Shown: positions 8,799-18,862 of the stretch, piece after piece
Layout: the number at the start of each line of letters is the position of its first letter
Position numbering within the stretch: position 1 is the first letter of the stretch
Origin: Actinosynnema sp042752395
Lineage (GTDB): Bacteria; Actinomycetota; Actinomycetes; Mycobacteriales; Pseudonocardiaceae
DNA: 64,000 nucleotides
Direction of reading: 5' to 3'
NCBI RefSeq assembly: GCF_042752395.1
Contig: NZ_JBHYXZ010000005.1
Span: 62,001-126,000, forward strand
Notes under the pieces: generated by a model
What the model was told of the DNA's origin: nothing
Database searches by the model: none
Seen by the model: the letters and a program-made list of their open reading frames with translations, nothing else
Program-made: the position numbers and the translations under genes

Positions 8799-9404
8799 GT
8801 GGGAGAACTGCGCACGGCCGGTGAGCGCCCACCGTGGGAAGGGCTCGACGGGACGGACCGGCACGCGGCCTGCGTCGTCGCCGCGCGCGACGGCGACCGC
8901 AGGGCGCTGGACGTGCTGGTCGCCGACCTGACACCGCTGGTGTGGCACGTGGCGCGCGGGCACGGGCTGGACCGCAGCACCGCCGAGGACGTGGTGCAGA
9001 CGGTCTGGCTCGCGCTGCTGCGGCACCTCGACCGCCTGGTCGAGCCGCGCGCCCTGGCCGGGTGGCTCGTCGTCGCGACGCGCCGCGAGGCCCAACGGAC
9101 CTGGACACCGGCTCGCCGCGAGGCGGCGCTGAGCGACGAGCTGGCGGAACAACTGGAGAGCGAGTACGGCCTGCCCGAGGACGCCGCCCTGGTCGACGAC
9201 CGCGACCACCGGCTGTGGCGGGCGTTCGGCCGACTGTCGCAGAGGTGCCAGGAACTCCTGCGACTCACCGTGCTGGCCGGCCGGGCGGAGTACCGCGCGG
9301 TCGCCGAGGCACTGTCCATGCCACGCGGCAGCATCGGCCCCACCCGGGGCCGGTGCCTGACCATGTTGCGCACACATCTCGACGCGGAAGGAGGATCGCG
9401 GTGA
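8799..9404 (+). CDS. ECF-like sigma-70 family factor of a CHAT cassette
   Basis: A 201-residue two-domain sigma factor. Region 2 spans roughly residues 30-95 (RALDVLVADLTPLVWHVARGHG; AEDVVQTVWLALLRHL) and region 4 roughly 140-195 (LWRAFGRLSQRCQELLRL). The GTG start follows GAGGAGGAG at a spacing of 8. The stop overlaps the next GTG (GTGA), so it is translated together with the small protein downstream. It probably directs transcription of the cassette that ends in the CHAT peptidase. No separate membrane anti-sigma gene is visible. Confidence 0.85.
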   Translation: MGELRTAGERPPWEGLDGTDRHAACVVAARDGDRRALDVLVADLTPLVWHVARGHGLDRSTAEDVVQTVWLALLRHLDRLVEPRALAGWLVVATRREAQRTWTPARREAALSDELAEQLESEYGLPEDAALVDDRDHRLWRAFGRLSQRCQELLRLTVLAGRAEYRAVAEALSMPRGSIGPTRGRCLTMLRTHLDAEGGSR

Positions 9405-9886
9405 ACGACATCGACCCGCGCGATGACCGCAGAGGCCAAGAGGACACCGCTGTCCTCACGGAACTGAACCGCCTGGTGTACGAGTTGGACGCGCCCCCAC
9501 CGGGGCTCGTCGAACGGATCCAGTTCGCGGTGGCGCTGGAGAACCTGGACGTCGAGGTGGCCCGCTGGGAACGCGCGGGCTCGTTCGCGGGGGTGCGCGG
9601 GGGCAGCCCCGGCACGATCACCTTCACGGTGGACAACCTGACGTTGATGGTGAACTTCACCTCGACCGGCGCGCGGCACCGCATCGACGGCTGGCTCGTG
9701 CCCGCCGGCGAGCACACCGTCGAGGTACGGGTGGCCGAGCACGAGTCCAGCACCACCAAGGCCGACGACGGCGGCCGGTTCGTGCTGTCCGACGTGCCCG
9801 CCGGCACCACGCAGATCGTGGTGCACCTGGTCGACTCGCGGGGCGAGCCCGGCCGGACGGTCGTCACGCCGACGATCATGTTGTAG
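9401..9886 (+). CDS. Small protein with helical N-terminus and beta-sandwich C-terminus, sigma/CHAT cassette
   Basis: 161 residues. The first ~50 look helical (VLTELNRLVYELDAPPPGL; IQFAVALENLDVEVARWE). From about residue 65 the pattern is beta-rich and resembles a carboxypeptidase-regulatory or transthyretin-like sandwich (HTVEVRVAEHESSTT; GRFVLSDVPAGTTQIVVHL). No signal peptide or membrane helix. It lies between a sigma factor (4-bp overlap) and a CHAT peptidase (121-bp gap). It could be the sensor, the anti-sigma partner or a CHAT substrate; none of these is shown by the sequence. Confidence 0.7.
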   Translation: MNDIDPRDDRRGQEDTAVLTELNRLVYELDAPPPGLVERIQFAVALENLDVEVARWERAGSFAGVRGGSPGTITFTVDNLTLMVNFTSTGARHRIDGWLVPAGEHTVEVRVAEHESSTTKADDGGRFVLSDVPAGTTQIVVHLVDSRGEPGRTVVTPTIML

Positions 9887-10007
9887 CGCCCGCCGCGGTG
9901 GGTCGACCGGCAGGGCGCTCACGGAGAGTGATCCGTTCGGCTCACGCAGAACCTCCACAAGACGGCTTCTCGGCCACGTTCCGTGTGCTGGCATTAAGGA
10001 CGTGCCC

Positions 10008-13000
10008 GTGCCTCGTGCTGCCCCGTCGACCTCCCCGCGCTCGGCGGACGCCCTCGAAGCCGCCAGGGACCTGCACGGACGGGCCTACCGTGCGGCGTCG
10101 GCCGGGCGGCCCGCGGAAGCGGTGACCCTGCTGCGGCGCGGCCTGCGGGCACTGCCGGTGATGTCGTCGGACGTCGAAGTGACCACGGTCCGCATCCGGA
10201 TCCTGATCACCCTCTCGTACGGCGAGGCCGAGACCGACTCGGTCGAGGACGGCCTGGCGCGGCTGCGGACGGCGGACGGGTTGATCGCGACGCTGCCCGA
10301 GGGGCGGGACGCGGTCGGCCTGCGGGCGATCGTGAAGGACCAGGAAGCGCTCATCCTGCACCGGGCGGGGCGGACCGCCGAGGCCCTCGCGCTGCACGAC
10401 GAGTCGGTGCGCGAGCTGGAGGCCGGGTGGGCGGCCGGCGCGGTCGGCGCGACGACGCTGGCGACGGCCCTGATGAACCGCGGGTTGACCACCATCGCGT
10501 TCGGCCTGCCGGAGGCCGCGGAGCGCGACCTGGGGCGCACGATCGAGCTGGCCGAGGCCGACGACCTGCCGCTGTTGAAGGCGAAGGCGCTGGGGAACCT
10601 CGGCGACGTCGCGCACCTGACCGGTGACGTGCCCCGGTCGCTGGCGCACCACGAGCAGGCGGAGCGGATGTTCCGGGTGCTCGCGCCCGACCTGGTGGCG
10701 CGGACCCGGATCGACCGGGCGCGGGTGATGCTCGCCGCCGGGTTGGCGGACGAGGCGGCCGGGCACCTGGACGAGGCGCTGGTCGTGCTGCGGCGGCGGC
10801 GCGTGGGGCAGGACCTGGCGGAGGCCGAGCTGGCGCGTGCCGCGGCGGCGCTGCTGCAAGGCGACCCGGCGACCGCGCGTCAGCTGGCGGACCAGGCCCA
10901 ACGCCGGTTCCGGCGGCGGGGCAGCCGGTCGTGGGCCGAGCTGGCGGCCCTGATGCGGCTGCGCGCCGACTTCGCCGCCACCGCCTCCCCCGACACCACC
11001 GCCTCCCCCGACACCGCCGCCACCCCCGACACCGCCTCCCCCGACGCGGAACCCGCCCCACCGCCCGCCGAACCCCCTCCCGCCGAGCCCTCACCCCCTC
11101 CTGTCCCGTCTCTGCCCGCTCCCGCGCGACCCGCGCCCCCGTCCGCCGAATCCCCCTTCGCTGCTGCCGAGCCCTCGTCCGCCTCGGCCGGATCCCCGTC
11201 CGGGGGAACATTCATCCCTCATCCGGGTATTTCGGCGGCCGCTCACCCCGGCGGTCCGGCGGCCACCCGGCTCGATGGCTCGGCGGTCTCCCGTCCCGGC
11301 GGCTCGGCGGTTCCCCGCGCGGATGGCGCGGCGGGCTTCCGTCCCGGCGGCTCGGCGGCTGCCCAACCCGATGGCTCGGCGGCTGCCCGCCCCGGCGGTC
11401 CGGCGCTCGCCGCGCGGCGGTCGCGCGGACCCGCCCGCGTCACACCGGCCCGCGCGACCCGGCTGGCCGACCGGCTGACCGCCGCCGGCCTGACCGACGA
11501 GGCGGCCGTGGCGCGCCTGCTCGCCGTGCGAACCGCGATCCGCCGGGGCGACCCGGCCACCGCCCGCGCGGTGCTCGACCGGGTGCCGGAGCCGGGTCCG
11601 ATCACGCCGGTCGACCACCGGATGCTGCTGCGGCTGTGCCGGGCCGAGCTGGCGGTGGCCGTCGGCGAGCCGGGGCGCGCGTTGCGGGAGGCCGAGGAGG
11701 GGCTGGCCGAGCTGGGGCGCGTGCGCGACCGAATGGGCGGCCTCGACCTGCTGTGCGGCACCGCCGTGCACGGCCGTGAGCTGGGCGAACTGGCCGTCGG
11801 GCTGGTGCTGGAGCACGACGGCGACGCCGAGGCGACCTTCGACTGGCTGGAGCGGACGCGGGCGCAGGTCTACCGGTACGAGCCGCTGCCGGCCATCGAC
11901 GACCCGGTGCTGGCGCGGCGGGTGGCGCAGTCGCGGTCGTTGTCGCGCGCCGTGCAACAGGCCCGGTTGGACGGCCGGCCGGTCGCCGAGCTGGAGGATC
12001 GGCTGGACGAGCTGCACCGCGAGGTGGCGCGACTGGGGTGGCACACGAGCGTGTGGGGCCGACCACGCCCCGTGGCCGGTGTGGCCGCCATCCGTGCCGC
12101 ATTGGGTGACCGTGCCCTGGTGAGCTTCGTGACCCACCGCGACGTGCTGTCGGCCGTGGTCCTGGTGGCGGGCGGGGCGACGCTCGTACGGCTGGGTCGG
12201 GCCGCGGAGCTGTTCGAGGACGTCCGGCAACTGCACGCCGACGTGGACGTGCTCGCCCCCGACCACCTCCCGCCGGCGCTGGCGGGGGCCGTCGCGGCAT
12301 CCGCCGCGCTGCGCGCCGAGCGGCTGGACGAAGCCCTGATGGGGCCGCTGGCCGGGCTGGTCGGCCGGCGCGAGCTGGTCGTCGTGCCGACCGGTGAGCT
12401 GTACGCGGTGCCGTGGCACGCGCTGCCGTCGCTGCGCGGCCGGCCGGTCGTCGTCGCGCCCTCGGCGACCGCGTGGCTGACCTCGGTGTCCACGCCGACG
12501 TCCGCGACCCGGGTCGTGCTGGTCGGCGGGCCGGGGCTGCCGGAGGTCGTCGGCGAGGTGAGCGACCTGCGCGCCACCTACCCCGATGCAGTGACACCCG
12601 AAGCAGTGAATGACGTCCTGGCGAGCCTGGACGGCGCGCGGCTCGCGCACCTGGCCGCGCACGGCGAGCACGTCACCGACAACGCCCTGTTCTCCCGGTT
12701 GGAACTCGTCGACGGTCCCCTGTTCGCCCACGAAACCGCCCGCCTCCGCACCGCGCCCGAGCAGGTCGTGCTGGCCGCGTGCTCGCTGGCGCTGAGCCAC
12801 ATCCGGCCCGGCGACGAGGCGCTGGGCTTCGCCGGCGCGCTGCTGGCGAGCGGGTCGCGCACCGTGGTGGCCGCGGTCAACAAGGTGGGCGACCGGGCCG
12901 CCGCGCACACCATGGCAACGTTCCACGCGGCCGTCGCCACCGGCAAACCACTACCCCACGCCCTGGCCGAAGCAACCGCCACCGACCCCCTCCGCCGCCC

Positions 13001-13022
13001 GTTCGTGTGCTTCGGCGGCTAA
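10008..13022 (+). CDS. TPR-CHAT caspase-like peptidase
   Basis: 1004 residues. Residues 1-320 are tetratricopeptide-like helices, about 320-470 a Pro/Ala/Ser/Gly-rich repetitive linker, about 480-690 more TPR-like helices, and the C-terminal third a CHAT domain. CHAT is the caspase-like fold linked to TPRs. Its catalytic dyad is visible: H885 (HLAAHGE) and C925 (VLAACSLAL). GTG 10008 is preferred over the in-frame GTG 10002 because AAGGA (9996-10000) is then 7 nt away. Other CHAT proteins cleave gasdermins or effectors in conflict systems; the target here is unknown. Third gene of the sigma cassette. Confidence 0.88.
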   Translation: MPRAAPSTSPRSADALEAARDLHGRAYRAASAGRPAEAVTLLRRGLRALPVMSSDVEVTTVRIRILITLSYGEAETDSVEDGLARLRTADGLIATLPEGRDAVGLRAIVKDQEALILHRAGRTAEALALHDESVRELEAGWAAGAVGATTLATALMNRGLTTIAFGLPEAAERDLGRTIELAEADDLPLLKAKALGNLGDVAHLTGDVPRSLAHHEQAERMFRVLAPDLVARTRIDRARVMLAAGLADEAAGHLDEALVVLRRRRVGQDLAEAELARAAAALLQGDPATARQLADQAQRRFRRRGSRSWAELAALMRLRADFAATASPDTTASPDTAATPDTASPDAEPAPPPAEPPPAEPSPPPVPSLPAPARPAPPSAESPFAAAEPSSASAGSPSGGTFIPHPGISAAAHPGGPAATRLDGSAVSRPGGSAVPRADGAAGFRPGGSAAAQPDGSAAARPGGPALAARRSRGPARVTPARATRLADRLTAAGLTDEAAVARLLAVRTAIRRGDPATARAVLDRVPEPGPITPVDHRMLLRLCRAELAVAVGEPGRALREAEEGLAELGRVRDRMGGLDLLCGTAVHGRELGELAVGLVLEHDGDAEATFDWLERTRAQVYRYEPLPAIDDPVLARRVAQSRSLSRAVQQARLDGRPVAELEDRLDELHREVARLGWHTSVWGRPRPVAGVAAIRAALGDRALVSFVTHRDVLSAVVLVAGGATLVRLGRAAELFEDVRQLHADVDVLAPDHLPPALAGAVAASAALRAERLDEALMGPLAGLVGRRELVVVPTGELYAVPWHALPSLRGRPVVVAPSATAWLTSVSTPTSATRVVLVGGPGLPEVVGEVSDLRATYPDAVTPEAVNDVLASLDGARLAHLAAHGEHVTDNALFSRLELVDGPLFAHETARLRTAPEQVVLAACSLALSHIRPGDEALGFAGALLASGSRTVVAAVNKVGDRAAAHTMATFHAAVATGKPLPHALAEATATDPLRRPFVCFGG
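10975..11420 (+). repeat. Degenerate tandem repeats encoding the CHAT protein linker
   Basis: Two blocks. At 10978-11050 an 18-bp-like unit encodes TASPDT repeats. At 11240-11405 a unit of about 24-30 bp built around ggctcggcgg encodes GGSA(V/A)xRP repeats. Both encode a disordered hinge between the TPR halves of the CHAT protein. Copy number is likely to vary between strains. Confidence 0.7.
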
Positions 13023-13140
13023 CCCCACCCCATGCCCTTCCCCCGACCTGCCGCCCACCCCACCCGACCACCGCTCACCCCGCACTCACCCCATCTCCCG
13101 CCCGTCCCCGACCAGTCACCCACCCACGCGGTCCGCCGTT

Positions 13141-13275
13141 CCCCAGGGCTCGCTCGTCACGGGGTCTGCTCGTCACGGGGGCCGCGCGTCACGGGTCTGC
13201 TCGCCACGGGGCCGCGCGTCGCGGGTCCGCTCGCCACGGGGCCTGCTCGCCACGGGCGTCGGGCGTCACGGGCCT
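13141..13275. repeat. Degenerate 14-18 bp tandem repeat between convergent genes
   Basis: About eight imperfect copies of gctcgtcacggggtct (variants gctcgccacggggcct, gcgtcacgggtct, gcgtcgcgggtcc) fill the space between the CHAT gene stop and the convergent metallophosphoesterase gene. I see no open coding frame with sensible content and no clear hairpin. It resembles a minisatellite. Confidence 0.65.
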
Positions 13276-13283
13276 GCCAGGGC

Positions 13284-14063
13284 TCAAAACCCGCCGAGCA
13301 ACGCCCCCGCGTGGCTCACCGCCACGGTGTGCGTGGCGAACCCCGACTCGGTCCCGACGTGCAGCAGGAAACCGGTGGGCTCGGCGAGGTACCCGGTCTG
13401 CCGGTCGGCGCGCAGCGTGAGCGACGTCTGCCGGTACGTGCTGGGCGAGACCGACACCTCCGTGCCCGCGAACGGCACGCTGATCGCCCGGTGCACGTGC
13501 CCGGCCAGGATCCGGGCCACGTTGCCGTGCCGGGCGAGCACGGCACCCAGCGCCGGCCCGTCCTCCAGCCGCATGCCGTCGAGGAGCGGGATCCCGACCG
13601 CCACGGGCGGGTGGTGCAGGCAGACGAACGCCGGCACCTCGGGCCGCTCCCCCAGCACGCCGTCGAGCCAGGCCAACTGCTCGTCACCGAGCCACCCGGC
13701 CGGCCCGTCCGGCCGCCACGAGTCCAGCGCGATCACCGTGAAGCCGGGGTGGGCGACCGCGTACCGCGCCGACGTCCCACCGCCGAGCAACGCCGTGCCG
13801 CCGAACACCTCCACCAACGCCCGCGGGTCGTCGTGGTTGCCGGTGGTCAGGTGCAGCGGCAGGGGGAAGTCGCCGATCAGGTCGCGCAGCTGCTCGTAGT
13901 CGGCGACCTGCCCGTGGTCCGCCAGGTCGCCCGTGATCACCACGCAGTCGGGCCGCGGGTCCAGCGCAAGCACGCGGCCCAGCGCCAGGCGCAGCGAAGC
14001 GGCCGGTTCGGCGGCCAGGGCATCGGTCCGCAGGTGCGGGTCGCTCAGGTGCGCGATGAGCAC
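13284..14063 (-). CDS. Calcineurin-like metallophosphoesterase (CpdA-like)
   Basis: 259 residues with the full metallophosphoesterase motif set in order: LSDPHL (DxH), TGDLAD (GDxxD), TGNHDD (GNHD), CLHHPP and the terminal GHVH. Architecture and length match CpdA-type cyclic-nucleotide phosphodiesterases of class III, which use two metal ions, although such enzymes often have other phosphodiester substrates in vivo. The GTG start is at 14063. It stands alone, converging on the CHAT cassette. Confidence 0.88.
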   Translation of the reverse strand: MLIAHLSDPHLRTDALAAEPAASLRLALGRVLALDPRPDCVVITGDLADHGQVADYEQLRDLIGDFPLPLHLTTGNHDDPRALVEVFGGTALLGGGTSARYAVAHPGFTVIALDSWRPDGPAGWLGDEQLAWLDGVLGERPEVPAFVCLHHPPVAVGIPLLDGMRLEDGPALGAVLARHGNVARILAGHVHRAISVPFAGTEVSVSPSTYRQTSLTLRADRQTGYLAEPTGFLLHVGTESGFATHTVAVSHAGALLGGF

Positions 14064-14626
14064 GTGGTCAACTCCAGTCCGGGGGGTCGGGCCTGCGGCA
14101 TGCCCTGTCGGGCCGGCGGGTCGGCGGGTGGGAGGCGGCGGGTGTCGGGACGGCGGGGCGGCGAGTGTGGGATGGGCGTGGAGTGGGTGGCTGGGTAGCG
14201 GTCGACGGGTGGCGGGGCGGGTGGGCGGCTAGGTGGCGGGTGGTGGGAGGCGGGGATCGGGGGTGGATGGGCAGGCCGGGTGGTTCGGGGTTCGGTCTCG
14301 TTTTAACCGAGGTGCGGTAACGGTGTTTCCGTACACTTTCCGGCCGATCTCACCCGATCGTGTATCCGAGGCCGTGAGGGGCAGTGCGGGGAGGGCTACG
14401 GACCACCATTCCACCCCCGGCACGGCGAAGGGGGCCGGGGGGGGGGCGGGGGGGGCGCGCCCCCCGGGGAGGTACCGCGGCGGGGGCGGGGGGGGCGGCG
14501 CGGGGGGGGCGGCTTCCGACCCAACACCCCCCCCCGGGCCGGCCCCGGGCCCGGGTCGCCGGGGGCCAACCGGGCCCCTTCGAGACTTCGGCCGATCGGG
14601 ACCGGGTCGGGTGACCCGAGGTCCGA
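14064..14626. other. Intergenic region with G-rich strand and a suspect homopolymer patch
   Basis: No convincing gene. 14090-14290 is strongly G-rich on the plus strand. 14297-14342 is a short AT-richer island with TACACT (14332-14337) that could be a -10 element. 14430-14580 is made of G and C homopolymers resembling the flanks of the N-gap at 6 kb, and is probably a sequencing or assembly artefact. Confidence 0.6.

Positions 14627-14629
<3 letters not shown>
14594..14629 (-). terminator. Hairpin at the groEL stop codon
   Basis: GATCGG-g-ACC followed by GGTC pairs with GACC and then GGTCCGATC around a gggt loop, with small bulges. It overlaps the groEL stop codon. There is no T-run, as is usual for actinomycete intrinsic terminators. 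Confidence 0.5.
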
Positions 14630-16249
<1,620 letters not shown>

Positions 16250-16394
16250 TGCGGTGTGTTCCTCCGCCTGATTACGAATGGGGCCACTGCGGACGCGCGC
16301 CCGCAGCGGAACACGGTGCTTCGGCCAGGCTCGGTGCCCGCGACGGACGACCAGCCCCCTGGTGGGGACGGGCCTCACCGTCCCAGCCTGCGTG

Positions 16395-16421
16395 TTGGCA
16401 CTCAGGTGGTCCGAGTGCCAA
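16395..16421. promoter_or_regulatory. CIRCE element 1 (HrcA operator)
   Basis: TTGGCACTC, nine bases, GAGTGCCAA: a perfect 9-9-9 inverted repeat and a one-base-per-arm variant of canonical CIRCE. About 146 bp upstream of the groEL start. Confidence 0.9.
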
Positions 16422-16429
16422 CACCGTGT

Positions 16430-16456
16430 TTAGCACTCGACGGAGGAGAGTGCAAG
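16430..16456. promoter_or_regulatory. CIRCE element 2 (HrcA operator)
   Basis: TTAGCACTC, nine bases, GAGTGCAAG. The left arm is canonical CIRCE and the right arm has one mismatch to it. It lies 8 bp from element 1, giving a tandem operator, and ends 10 bp before the stop codon of the kinase gene. Confidence 0.85.
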
Positions 16457-16465
16457 AAGAGCAGG

Positions 16466-17719
16466 TCAGCGGGAGGTGCGCACGGGCACGCTGGTGGGCA
16501 GCGGTTTGTCGCTCGACGTGCCCCCGACCTCGATGGACTGGGTCGTGCCCTCGCTGCCGCCCTGGCGCGGAGGTTCATCCTTCGGCGTGAGGATCACCAC
16601 GAGGATGACGATCAGCACGATCGCGACCGCGCCCGCGAGCACGGGCGCGAACCACGCGGGCCGGGACTTGGCGGTGCTCGTGAACGCGCTCGCGCCGACC
16701 TGCGCGGGCGGGCGCAGCCGGACCGGCTCCTGGAGGAACCCGGGCGGCTGCTGCTGCGGCGGCTGGTGCTGCTGCGGGTAGGGCGGCCGGTACTGCGCGC
16801 CCTGCGGCGGCACGGGCACGCCGCCGGTCTGCGGGCCGATCGGCACCGCGCCGGAGTCGGTGCGGCGCGGCGGCGGGGAGCCCTGGGGCGCGCCGGACAG
16901 GGCGGCCCGCGCGGCGGCGATCAGCTCGACGCACGAGCCGTACCGCTGGGCCGGGTCCTTGGCGGTGCCCTTGCGCAGCACGTCGTCGATGGCGGGCGGG
17001 AGCGCGACCATCGCGGTCAGCGAGGGGATCTCCGCGCCGAGGTGGCCCTGGATGACGTCCTGCACGCTGCCCTGGAACGGCGGCCGGCCGGACAGGCAGG
17101 CGAACACCATGCACGCCAGCGCGTACTGGTCGGTGCGGCCGTCGAGGGGTTCGCCGCGCAGGTGCTCGGGCGCGGCGTAGGTCGGCGAGCCGAGGAAGTC
17201 GCCGGTGCGGGTGCGGTGGCCGGTGGCGCCGCGCCGGGTGAGGCCGAAGTCGGCGAGGTAGACGTGCTCGCCCGCGGCTTCCTTGGTGGTGACGAGCACG
17301 TTGGCGGGTTTCACGTCGAGGTGGACGAGGCCCTTGCCGTGCAGCATGTCGAGCGCTTCGGCGACCTGGCCGAGCAGCGCGAGGGTGCGCGCGGGCGAGA
17401 GGGGGCCGTCCTTGATGTGGCTGGCGAGGTCCTGGCCGTCGACCAGCCGCATGGCGATGTAGAGCAGCCCGTCGACCTCGTCGAAGTCGTAGAGCGGCAC
17501 GATGTTGGCGTGGTCGATCGCCGAGGTGTTGCGGGCCTCGTCGACGAACCGCTCGCGGAACTCGGCGTCCGCGGTGAGGTGCTCGCCGATGACCTTCAGG
17601 GCGACCTTGCGACCGAGCCTGACGTCCGTGGCCTTGTAGGTCACGCTCATGCCACCGCGGCCGAGCACCCCGTCGATCCGGTAGTGCCCCAGCCGTCGCC
17701 CGCTCAGGTCCTCCGACAC
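16466..17719 (-). CDS. Membrane Ser/Thr protein kinase (Hanks type) with non-RD catalytic loop
   Basis: 417 residues. The kinase domain covers about 10-275: P-loop LGRGGMS (19-25), catalytic Lys42, catalytic loop HLDVKPAN with D135, DFG at 157-159, and YAAPEHL. The Arg of the usual HRD is Leu, so this is a non-RD kinase. A Pro/Gln-rich linker (280-350) leads to one membrane helix (356-378) and a ~40-residue outer tail without PASTA repeats. It probably signals from envelope to cytoplasm; substrates are unknown. The GTG start gives VSEDLSGRRLGHYRI. Confidence 0.9.
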   Translation of the reverse strand: MSEDLSGRRLGHYRIDGVLGRGGMSVTYKATDVRLGRKVALKVIGEHLTADAEFRERFVDEARNTSAIDHANIVPLYDFDEVDGLLYIAMRLVDGQDLASHIKDGPLSPARTLALLGQVAEALDMLHGKGLVHLDVKPANVLVTTKEAAGEHVYLADFGLTRRGATGHRTRTGDFLGSPTYAAPEHLRGEPLDGRTDQYALACMVFACLSGRPPFQGSVQDVIQGHLGAEIPSLTAMVALPPAIDDVLRKGTAKDPAQRYGSCVELIAAARAALSGAPQGSPPPRRTDSGAVPIGPQTGGVPVPPQGAQYRPPYPQQHQPPQQQPPGFLQEPVRLRPPAQVGASAFTSTAKSRPAWFAPVLAGAVAIVLIVILVVILTPKDEPPRQGGSEGTTQSIEVGGTSSDKPLPTSVPVRTSR

Positions 17720-17866
17720 GCGACGGAGCCTAACGTCCGCGCACCGGGCTTTGCGCGGGGTTCCCGGCAAACGGACCAGCGGGAGCGCCGAGCGGACGGG
17801 GAGCCCGCCGCGCGCGCCGGCCTGGGGGAGGCGGCCCGACCCGCCGCGGGGCGGGTCGGGCGGGAA

Positions 17867-18073
17867 TCACGGCGCCTTCCGCACGTCCGACGCCTGGCTG
17901 CGGCCGTCGCGCCCCGCCTGGATCTCGAATTCCACGCGGTCGCCCTCGGCCAGCGTCCGGAAGCCTTCCATCTGGATCGCCGAGTAGTGCACGAACACAT
18001 CCGGCCCGCCGTCCGCGGCGATGAATCCGTAGCCCTTCTCCGAGTTGAACCACTTGACCGTGCCGACAGCCAA
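17867..18073 (-). CDS. cspA: Cold-shock domain protein
   Basis: 68 residues forming one cold-shock domain, an OB-fold that binds single-stranded nucleic acid and melts RNA structure. RNP1-like KGYGFI and RNP2-like DVFVHYSAI are present. The start codon is TTG at 18073, set by an AGGGAGG ribosome site just upstream and by conservation of the first residues (MAVGTVKWFN). Monocistronic. Confidence 0.95.
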   Translation of the reverse strand: MAVGTVKWFNSEKGYGFIAADGGPDVFVHYSAIQMEGFRTLAEGDRVEFEIQAGRDGRSQASDVRKAP

Positions 18074-18154
18074 GACGTCCTCCCTTTGAGAAATACCCTG
18101 AGCAAACCGCCACGCTAGAGGCAGGAGGGGGTTCGCCGATACCTCCTTATGGAG

Positions 18155-18799
18155 TCATGAGCGGACGCTGAATCCGTTGTCGCGCAACCAACTGACGAGT
18201 CCGCGCGGGCTGCGGGTCCGGGTGAGCACGAGTCCGGGTCCGGCGAAGTCGAGGACCAGCCCTTCGCCATTCCGCACGGATTGGGGCGCGTCGGGCGAAA
18301 CGGCGCGCAGCCGGCACTGGACGGTGTCGGCGAACGCGACCACGTGGCCGCCGGCGACGGTGACCAGTTCGCCGGGGTCGAGGGTGACCACGTCGAGGGT
18401 GCCGTAGCAGCTCAGCACGACGGGGCCCGCGCCGAAGGCGTAGGTGAGGAACCCGTGGTCGCCGCCGTGCAGGGCGCGCACGGGCGGCGCGGTCGGGTCG
18501 AGGCGGGCGGTGGCGGCGCAGGCGAGCCAGCTGTCGCGGGCGACGCACCAGCCGGTGGCGCCCTCCAGTTCGAGGACGTGCAGGTCGCCGGGCAGGGCGG
18601 GGGCGACGTCCACCCAGCCGCCCTCGGGGCCCGCAGTGCACAGCGCGGCGTTGACGCCGGGCGCCTTGGTGCGCCCGTCGACGGTGACGCCGTAGCTGGT
18701 GGCGAGCACGGACGAGCGCTCGACCGCGACCGGCTCACCGGGCGCCAGGACGAGTCGGGCCACCCCGAAGGTCGGGGTGTGGCGGGTCCGGACCTGCAA
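18155..18799 (-). CDS. AIM24-family protein
   Basis: 214 residues matching the AIM24/TIGR00266 family in its N-terminal RHTPTFGVARLVLAPGE and repeated beta-strand pattern (TLDVVTLDPGELVTVAGGHVV). These proteins adopt a double-stranded beta-helix-like fold of unknown biochemical role. No signal peptide. The start is TTG at 18799, with AGGGGG just before it. Divergent from moeA with a 63-bp gap. Confidence 0.75.
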   Translation of the reverse strand: MQVRTRHTPTFGVARLVLAPGEPVAVERSSVLATSYGVTVDGRTKAPGVNAALCTAGPEGGWVDVAPALPGDLHVLELEGATGWCVARDSWLACAATARLDPTAPPVRALHGGDHGFLTYAFGAGPVVLSCYGTLDVVTLDPGELVTVAGGHVVAFADTVQCRLRAVSPDAPQSVRNGEGLVLDFAGPGLVLTRTRSPRGLVSWLRDNGFSVRS

Positions 18800-18862
18800 C
18801 GTGCCCCCTGTCGTGATCAGCCGGTTGGAGCAGTCTGCCACGGGCGCGGCAGGATGGGACGC

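Noticed and set aside
14430..14580. Gly/Pro-rich open frames in the G/C homopolymer patch as a small gene
   Set aside because: Composition follows from homopolymers; no ribosome site, no recognisable protein, and the patch is probably an artefact.
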